A stretch of 64,000 bases of DNA, from NCBI RefSeq assembly GCF_029867415.1, contig NC_081185.1, positions 76,295,553-76,359,552 of the forward strand, read 5' to 3'. The position numbers and the translations under genes are program-made. Shown one piece after another: positions 56,130 through 64,000 of the stretch. This DNA comes from Vicia villosa (Eukaryota > Streptophyta > Magnoliopsida > Fabales > Fabaceae). The notes under the pieces were generated by a model, which worked only from the letters and a program-made list of their open reading frames with translations, was not told where the DNA came from and ran no database searches. Position 1 is the first letter of the stretch. Every line of letters begins with the position of its first letter.

Positions 56130-56800
56130 AATCAAGGAGGGTTCGTACGTACTTGTACGATTTGTCCTAAAAGTATTTGGGTGATGGCCGTTAAGCTTTT
56201 ATTCGAATACTTGGATTCCATTAAACGCTCCATAAAACTCGATTTAATTCATCTTTTTTTTACAAAATACATTCTTTTAAACAATTAAATCATTTTATCT
56301 ATAATGGAAAGAAGAGTTTGTACGTACTTGTACAATTTGTTCTTTAAGCATTTAGGCGATGGCCGTTAAGCCTTTGTTTGGATGTTTAAACTCCATTGAA
56401 GACTTCTTAAAAATTTATTTAACTCACTCTTTTTTACAAAAACGCTTTTCTTTTAATCAAATCAAATTTAGTCTATAATGGATAATGAAGAAGAGTTTGT
56501 ACGTACTTATACAAGTTGTTCTTCAAGTGTTTAAGCGATGGCCGTTAAGCCATTGTTTAAGCGCGTAGACTCCATTAAAAGACTTCATAAAAAACTTGTT
56601 TTAGCGAGTTCTTCTTTCGAGTATTCTAAGCGATGGCCGTTAAGCCTTTGTTTAAATACTTGGATCCAATTAAATGTCTTTCAACTCTTTAAATCAATCT
56701 TTTTCATCACCTACGAGGGGGTTGTACGTACTTGTACAATTTTCTCTTTCAAGCATTTAGACGATGGCCGTTAAGCCTTTGTTTAGATGTTTGATTTCTC
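56130..56800 (+). repeat. Hairpin-forming repeats in element F 5' LTR (five copies)
   Basis: GATGGCCGTTAAG-type cores lie at 56183, 56358, 56537, 56632 and 56763. Arms: AAGTATT/AATACTT in copy 1, AAGCAT/ATGTTT (G-U wobble) in copies 2 and 5, a wobble-rich long stem in copy 3, and GAGTATT/AATACTT in copy 4. Copies 2-5 match E's four in spacing (about 178, 93 and 129 bp). The same set lies at about 62815-63485 in the 3' LTR. Confidence 0.8.
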
Positions 56801-57482
56801 TTAACAAACAACTTCAAATTTATTCACACCCTCCCAATTTTAAAACTTTTTATAAAACGAGACACTTAGTCAAAATTCAAATGCAATTATACTTCCACAT
56901 GTGAAGATCGAACGTTTTCCACTCGAATGCGATGATGGCCAAAATCCTGTTTTAACTGCGATTTAGTCATCCATTCTTGTAGTGATGCAAACAATCTCTT
57001 ACCCATGTGCGCATAGTATTGTTTGAATGCGATCGAGTACCTCTCGCTAAAATCAACCAACAAACTCGGCGTTTTAGCCCGAACTACGATTGCTCTGACT
57101 TTCCCATTGCACTAGGGAATACGTAGGCACAAGATACAAATGTCTTGGCGAGCACAATAATAAAAAATATTTTTTTGTTTCTTTCTTCTTTCCAACCTAA
57201 TAAATAATGCAAATAGATAATAAGCTAACAATTGATCACAAGAATAACTAAATGGGTCCCATCGAGTACGATGGAGGTGAGGGGTGCTAATACCTTCCCC
57301 TTGCTTAACCGACTCTCGAACCTGAATTTGGTTGCGACGACCATCTTATCCTTCATCTTTTTATTAGTGGGTTTTATCGATATTTTCCCTCTCCTTTTGG
57401 AATAAATAAAGTTCGGTGGCGACTCTGTTGTACTTCGAATGTGTGAAAACGCGTCGAGTCACATTTTTACCGCTACAGAAAG

Positions 57483-57500
57483 TGGCGACTCTGCTGGGGA
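57483..57500 (+). other. Primer binding site of element F
   Basis: TGGCGACTCTGCTGGGGA, five bases after the LTR end. Complementary to an Arg-tRNA 3' end of the Ogre type (tRNA identity from memory). Confidence 0.85.
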
Positions 57501-60500
57501 CTACCTAAGAGAGTCAACCCTAGTTTAGTTTTTCTTGTATTATTGTTAGCTTTATTTATTTGCTTATTTATTTCCTTTATTGTGTGATTTCTTATTATAT
57601 GGTTGGAATATCTTGATTTTTGGCACTTTATGGGCAAAGCTCTACACCCGAGCTCAAGAAACACATAAGATAAGATGGTGGTTTAGTATTAAACTTGCTT
57701 GACGTAGTGTCAAGTGGGAGGTACTAATGCCCCGCCTAGAGTAGGTCCTTTGAGAGGATGTCTTTGGTTAAGTAAGTTATTTACTTGAGCGATGATGTTT
57801 TCAATTTGGATCGTTAACTTTAGGGACCTTTAGAAAAACCCTAAACCATGACTTTTTAGGAAATGGTGGTTTCGCACCCAACTTGCGTAACGTAACTATT
57901 ACCGTGTGTAAGTGCGAAAACCACACTCAGAATAGGCTTCATTTGAAAACATGGTTGTGTGGGAAGTTATTTGCTAGATGATCAAGTTTTCAAAAGTAGC
58001 TCGTAACTCTGAGAACCGTGTCTAGAACCTTGTTGGAAAGAACCTTAGAACTATCCTATTGTGTGCCACTTTGTGCTGAAAAATCAAAATGTTTATGCTC
58101 CATATGATTTGAATTTCATTACATGTAAACCATACATTACATAACATGGCATACATCTTTGCATAAAAATAACAAAAATTTCATGCATCCATATTCATAC
58201 ATTCAAGTTGTCAATTCATATCATCTGTCTTCGTCTTCACACTTGTTTGTCCACTGTCAAACTGGTTCCTCAACACTTTGGACTGGAATTATGTTTCAGT
58301 AAACTATGGAAATGCTTAAACAAGAAAAAGATCAAATCAACTGGGCCAAGAATGACAAGTTACTAGTGTTTCAGACAGGATAGCTCCTTCTTGTCACTGA
58401 TTAGTCACTAGGCCTTGTTTCGTTCTGTTTACAATTTCCTTGTTTTATCTTGTGTACTGCATTTGAATTTTGTTTATTCTTGAATGTTAATTTTAATGAA
58501 ATGAGCATTACATATTTGAATCAATTCATTTACATTTATTGTGTTTATCTTTATACTTTATCTTTAAAAAAAAAAACAACGAAAATATATCTCTTGTTCT
58601 TTTTCTTTATGCAAAGATTGGAGGGAGGATGATGAAAACAAAATACCCAAAATTGTTGAATTATATGCTTTCAAATAAAACTTTGCTGATGATGTAAAGG
58701 CATTGTTTCAATCCCCAAATACTGGAGAAATAAGGAAGTTAATCCCTTGTCAACCCCTCTGAGCCTTTGAAGTTGGAGTTTCTTTTTAGACGAAAAAACC
58801 CGCAATTTTAACCTGGGGCAGGGTAGTTCTCAGTTAATTTGCTTATGCATCCAATTTCAAGATAATCATTAAGTACATCTTCCAATAAGGGTTTCAATCA
58901 ATGGTGACCTAGATGGTTATCATCAATCATTATCAAGGCAGTTACTATCTTTCCAATAACAACAAAAAAAAAAATTCAATGATAAAGAAAAAGCCCGCTA
59001 AGTCAAAACCTACGAAGGAGACTTAGGCAAAACTGGGGCATCCCGCTGACTGTAATCTCAAAAAGAAACAGTTCAGGCAAAAGTTAGGGATATAAAGCAA
59101 AAAAGAGAAGTCAATAATTTCCTTGAACAACAATAAAGCGTTGTGACTATTAAAAGGAAGAGGTGACTGCCATCTCAAAGATTCCCTTGGTCCTTAAACC
59201 ATCATCATTATCATAGGTGCAAGTCCAAAAACCTCTTGGAACCTGAATGCATAATTTGAAATTAACTGAGCGTAGGATTGGAGATCATCACAAAGAATGG
59301 GGTGGGTACAAATATACTTTGAGCCTATATCTTTTGTTTCAGAAACCGTGAACCAAGCCACGTTACAACCTTCAAAAGACCTAATTGAAGCAAGGTTTAT
59401 TTTGAAAAGCATACTACAACAAGGTTGCATTAACCTGACTCCTAAAGATCTTTGCAAATTGTTTGTTTTACCATACCTTTTGCTTTATCCATCACTTTGA
59501 ATGTCTATACCATTGTGTTTGATCCTTTGTCTCATTTGCTTTACAATAATATCATTCCTACATTGATTTTGATTTCAAAATACGCTTTGAACATCGCATT
59601 AAAATTATTATTCTTGAATGAACATTTTATTTGCATGCAAGTACTCATCTTTCAAGGAAGTTCAAACAGTCGAGAAACTTGATCAGTGATCTTATCAGGG
59701 GCATGTTACTTCAAGATCCTGTTGTTCAAGACTTATACTGGGGCAAGCATTCCCAACATTTATTTCAAGAACTGAAGCAACGATCCAACTAGTCAGGGGA
59801 AGTCTCTTTCAGCGATCTCCAAACAATTTATCAGTCCTTCCCAAGAGGATCATCAATGTGACAAAACCATGTTTAAGCATAACAGAGTTGGCAGTGTTCC
59901 TGTGTTGAGGAACCAGAGTTCCAATCTTGTCTCACAAAAGAGTCTAACTCAGTTGTCATAACCAATTGCATTGCAATGATCATTCATCATGCATAGAAAA
60001 TTCATTATCATGCATCGAAACAGAATTCATGCTCATTTATATTCTTTTTAGGTCCCGTTGTTATCAACATCTCACATCGAGATCTAAGTCCAACTAACTT
60101 GGCATTTACCAAGGTAGTTTCGCCTTACATTCATCAGTACATTAGCTGATAATGTTAACTCTCTATTATGTTCATCAGTACATTAGCTGATGTTAATCAC
60201 CCTTTGTTGCTATCATCAGTACATTAACTGACAATACGCACTTTTGTTGCCCCTCATTGGTACAATAGCTAATGTAAGACTTTCATCAGCACATTAGCTG
60301 ATGTCAGCTGTCTCCTATTTCCCTTCATCAGTACATTAGCTGATGATTGGTCATAGTTATTTCATCCTTATCAGTACACTAGCTGGTATAAGACCTATCT
60401 TCGTCAGTACATTAACTGACGTTGGTCTATTTCCTCCTTCCCTATCAGTACATTAGCTGGTATAAGAGTCATTTTCGTCAGTACATTAGCCGATAACAGT

Positions 60501-60958
60501 TCCCTCTTGTTTCCCTCATCAGTACATTGACTGATGCAGGTCGATTTGTTTCACATCTTCAGTACATTAACTGATGATATCATCCTTTTTTCCCTCTTCG
60601 GTACATTAATTTGAGTCGTGTATCCTTTTCGTCTTTAGTCAGTACATTAGCTGATAATATATATCCTTTTGTTCATCAGTACATTAGCTGATGTTAATGT
60701 TCTCCTTTGCCTTCCTCAGTACACTGGCTGATATTGGTCCTTGTTTTTGTCCAGTGCTATTCTTGGATGCCACATTCCACTGATAGTTTGTCTCTTGTGG
60801 CGCCTGATTCCCCGCAAAATTCAACATATGTCTCGTATCATATTGCATTCAAGAAAAAAGAGTCCATGCATTGCATTTCATCTGCATAAGAAGGACAAAA
60901 ATTTGGGTCTTCTGGTATTTAATTACTTTTCGCCATAGACGCCTGGCTCAAGATAATT
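57501..60958 (+). other. Internal region of element F, non-coding
   Basis: No frame longer than about 80 codons and no retroviral domain. Blocks shared with the other elements: 58620-58850 (with 1497-1720), 58980-59060 (with the minus strand near 22000) and 59300-59460 (with 2255-2420). The region 57640-58060 holds TAGTATTAAACTTGCTTGACGTAGTG and a looser second copy (about 57869-57930, GGTTTCGCACCCAACTTGCGTAACGT). The hairpin array is at 60132-60732. Confidence 0.7.
60132..60732 (+). repeat. Array of about 16 short hairpins, consensus CATCAGTACATTAGCTGATG
   Basis: Units recur every 25-48 bp (starts near 60132, 60174, 60220, 60258, 60283, 60324, 60369, 60402, 60443, 60476, 60519, 60557, 60597, 60638, 60677 and 60714). 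The 20-bp unit is an inverted repeat CATCAG-N8-CTGATG. Spacers differ in sequence. The unit at 60402-60421 reads CGTCAG...CTGACG, a paired change that keeps the stem. Two units have TATCAG...CTGGTA, with a T-G wobble. The array lies directly upstream of the polypurine tract. Confidence 0.85.
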
Positions 60959-60971
60959 AAATAGGGGCATC
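60959..60971 (+). promoter_or_regulatory. Polypurine tract of element F
   Basis: AAATAGGGGCATC abuts the 3' LTR start TGTCATACC; compare GAATAGGGGGAAC at 6579-6591. Confidence 0.75.
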
Positions 60972-63900
60972 TGTCATACCCCAATTTTTGACCCAGATAT
61001 TTTATTCATCTCTGGTTTGTCACATTCATACTTTGCATACATTCATCGTTTAACTATCGCGTCTTTGTATATTTAACGAAAAATTGACTTTTTATTTAAA
61101 GTCGAAAAAAAAAAACTTTTGCATCTCTAGTTGATTTTTGTTTCACATTGTTTTATATTTTTATTTCAAGACATTTTTGAATTGGAATTATTAATTAAAA
61201 TCATATTTTAATTATTAATACTAATTTAAATTTGAATGGAAATAGAATTAAAATAATTCAATTGTCATTAACCATTTATTTATTTATTTTAAAATCTATT
61301 TCATTAAGATATTCATTCTTTTCGTCCAATAAATCAGTCCAAAAAAACTCCAATTTACAAAGATGTACCAAAAATTATTAAGTTACAGCCCAAAGTGTTT
61401 TTTTGCATCAATTTGCATTTGCATTTACATCAGTGTATTTGCATCAGCGGAAAAGACCAAAATAATACAAATTTCTTGTCTTCACGTGTCCCTGCTATGC
61501 CATGCTGCTACCTCTCCACCATGCCATAACACTCCAAGAAACCTGCTTCTTGCTGCTGCACATAACTGTCCAAAACTTGCACAAAAATGGCAAGACAAGT
61601 CCCTGCATCAAAAAGCAACAAAAACAGTTACTTCAATTGTTCAAATCTTCATACCATTTTCCCCCCAATTCTACATCTAAAACCCTAATCTCAGCCTATA
61701 TAAACATGTACTCATCACAACAGCAAGGGGAGGAGAAAAACAGCCACAACACTCCCTCACACTCTCAAACAACATACCCTCAATACTCACTCAACTCATC
61801 CCTTCAAACCTAACTCAATAACCTAACTCAATACCCTGCATACATCCTCATTCCGTACACACTAAACCTCACTCTATAACCTTCGAATTTCTGCACAAAA
61901 AAACGGAGACTTCACAACACAACCTTCACACAAAACCGTGATACTCACAAACCCCTCCTTCATACATACTCTCTACAACACTCACAAAACTACCCCAAAC
62001 AGTAACACACATACAATAGTCTCAATAGCAGCAGCATGAGTCAAAACACAACATACTCGGAAGAGAAAGACGAAACAGAATCGAAGAGCAAAGAAAGCAG
62101 AAGTTGATCGAAGAAGATCAAGGGGAAGCCAAAATGTAATGTACCTGAGTTCTTCTATTTCATATTTTCTGATTTCCGATCGAACTCGTATCATGTATCT
62201 GTAACTGTGAATCGTAATAAAATTGGGGTTTAGGGTTTCATTTGGGATAAGGACTTTATTGCTTTGATTGTTGCCGTTGTGCTATTTCGTTGTTGTTGTT
62301 GATCGCGCAAACAGGGGGAGGGAGAGAATCGCGATGAGAGGATCTCTTTTTGTTGTTGTTTTCGTTTCTGGGAACTGAACAAGAACGAGTGTGAGAGAGA
62401 GGGGAGGAGGCGCTGCCTCTCTCCTATTTTCATTTAGGGTTTTGTTGGAAACCAAGTAGGATTTGAAGTATGGCTGGATCCGGGTCACACTAACCCGACC
62501 CGGACCGGTCCATTATTTTTATTCTTTATGTCTTTTTTTATTAGTTCTTGGGCCTTACCCCCCATCTGGGTCACACCCCCACTGACCCAAGTAGTTTTTT
62601 TTATCTTTTAATATTTATTTTCTTAAACATTTTCAAAACACCAAAATTTTTGTTTTAGATTTAAAGTTCCCTTTTAATTAAAAGTTATTATTTTCATAGA
62701 AAATACCAAAAATATCTTCACTTTATATGTATGTTTAGAATTTCTTTTCAAATATTTTAAAAAATGATATAAAAATAGCTTTTAATCGAGTCAAGTTTTG
62801 AGTTTTAATGGATGAATCAAGGAGGGTTCGTACGTACTTGTACGATTTGTCCTAAAAGTATTTGGGTGATGGCCGTTAAGCTTTTATTCGAATACTTGGA
62901 TTCCATTAAACGCTCCATAAAACTCGATTTAATTCATCTTTTTTTTACAAAATACATTCTTTTAAACAATTAAATCATTTTATCTATAATGGAAAGAAGA
63001 GTTTGTACGTACTTGTACAATTTGTTCTTTAAGCATTTAGGCGATGGCCGTTAAGCCTTTGTTTGGATGTTTAAACTCCATTGAAGACTTCTTAAAAATT
63101 TATTTAACTCACTCTTTTTTACAAAAACGCTTTTCTTTTAATCAAATCAAATTTAGTCTATAATGGATAATGAAGAAGAGTTTGTACGTACTTATACAAG
63201 TTGTTCTTCAAGTGTTTAAGCGATGGCCGTTAAGCCATTGTTTAAGCGCGTAGACTCCATTAAAAGACTTCATAAAAAACTTGTTTTAGCGAGTTCTTCT
63301 TTCGAGTATTCTAAGCGATGGCCGTTAAGCCTTTGTTTAAATACTTGGATCCAATTAAATGTCTTTCAACTCTTCAAATCAATCTTTTTCATCACCTACG
63401 AGGGGGTTGTACGTACTTGTACAATTTTCTCTTTCGAGCATTTAGACGATGGCCGTTAAGCCTTTGTTTAGATGTTTGATTTCTCTTAACAAACAACTTC
63501 AAATTTATTCACACCCTCCCAATTTTAAAACTTTTTATAAAACGAGACACTTAGTCAAAATTCAAATGCAATTATACTTCCACATGTGAAGATCGAACGT
63601 TTTCCACTCGAATGCGATGATGGCCAAAATCCTGTTTTAACTGCGATTTAGTCATCCATTCTTGTAGTGATGCAAACAATCTCTTACCCATGTGCGCATA
63701 GTATTGTTTGAATGCGATCGAGTACCTCTCGCTAAAATCAACCAACAAACTCGGCGTTTTAGCCCGAACTACGATTGCTCTGACTTTCCCATTGCACTAG
63801 GGAATACGTAGGCACAAGATACAAATGTCTTGGCGAGCACAATAATAAAAAATATTTTTTTGTTTCTTTCTTCTTTCCAACCTAATAAATAATGCAAATA

Positions 63901-64000
63901 GATAATAAGCTAACAATTGATCACAAGAATAACTAAATGGGTCCCATCGAGTACGATGGAGGTGAGGGGTGCTAATACCTTCCCCTTGCTTAACCGACTC
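60972..64000 (+). repeat. Element F 3' LTR (continues past the window)
   Basis: Corresponds base for base to 54287-57315. Visible differences include C/T at 55355/62036, an ACC to ACA change near 55628/62313, T to C near 55811/62494 and T to C near 56690/63376. About 162 bp remain outside. TATATAAA at 61697-61704; GGTGCTAATACC at 63968-63979. Confidence 0.92.

Larger units (their letters stand above)
54287..57477 (+). repeat. Element F 5' LTR (3191 bp)
   Basis: Starts TGTCATACCCCAATTTTTGACC and ends CCGCTACA. TATATAAA at 55012-55019. Five hairpin repeats lie at 56130-56800. GGTGCTAATACC at 57283-57294. A partial primer-site copy, TGGCGACTCTG, lies at 57417-57427. Open frames of about 100 codons here recur in the other LTR only because the DNA does. 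Confidence 0.92.
54287..64000 (+). mobile_element. Element F: young non-autonomous Ty3-type LTR retrotransposon (to window edge)
   Basis: Two LTRs (54287-57477 and 60972 onward, offset 6685 bp) bracket a primer site, a 3.5-kb internal region and a polypurine tract. The LTRs are almost identical: over the 3.03 kb that can be compared I noted only about half a dozen base differences. The internal region has no gag, protease, integrase or reverse transcriptase, so movement would need enzymes from another element. GCATC precedes the 5' LTR (54282-54286); the same five bases after the 3' LTR, beyond the window, would prove a target duplication. Confidence 0.9.

Noticed and set aside
60132..60732. 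Regularly spaced palindromic repeats that look CRISPR-like
   Set aside because: Plant nuclear context, diverged repeats, no cas genes, and position in a retrotransposon 3' region.

Overview
The window is plant nuclear DNA, most likely from a large-genome legume (pea/vetch/medic type). The case rests on layered LTR retrotransposons, an intron-containing pentatricopeptide (PPR) gene, MITEs, a LINE tail, and Ty3 LTRs opening TGTCATACCCC with an Arg-tRNA-like primer site. There are no operons, ribosome binding sites or CRISPR arrays. About nine tenths of it is transposon sequence. The genus assignment is inference.

Layout. 1-7259 is the 3' part of an old Ty3-like element without usable gag-pol, and a 389-bp palindromic element sits inside it. 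7260-18205 is a complete but mutated SIRE/Maximus-type Copia element (Copia-1) with a GATAG target duplication. 18380-27522 holds two related Ty3 LTRs in opposite orientation (plus at the left edge, minus at the right edge) with remnant internal sequence between them. 27523 to about 33620 is a reverse-strand Copia wreck (Copia-3) whose gag carries a 657-bp hAT-type MITE with an 8-bp duplication. 33634-34180 is another reverse-strand retroelement stub.

The only recognisable host gene is a three-exon, minus-strand PPR gene (34895-38929; 522 aa predicted), with a LINE tail in intron 1. Downstream lie small MITEs, an (AT)n microsatellite, a reverse-strand Ty3 integrase fragment, a plant-mobile-domain fragment and a MULE transposase fragment. 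Copia-2, a sister of Copia-1, interrupts the MULE fragment. Copia-2 keeps an intact 633-aa gag but has lost half of its reverse-transcriptase active site. Its env-like ORF is cut at 50962 by a Ty3 LTR (E). Immediately after E's primer site begins a very young, gag-pol-less Ty3 element (F), with LTRs at 54287-57477 and 60972 to beyond 64000.

The most interesting signals are RNA-structure-like. (1) The E and F LTRs carry a repeated hairpin around GATGGCCGTTAAG whose stem arms change in compensating pairs. (2) Just before F's 3' LTR is an array of about 16 short hairpins, one with a base-pair-preserving double change. (3) The palindromic element has LTR-like ends, an exact centre of symmetry and a tRNA-like module in each arm. 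(4) These LTRs carry a second partial copy of the primer-binding sequence inside U5. Copia-1 and Copia-2 share a gag/pol overlap requiring a +1 shift.
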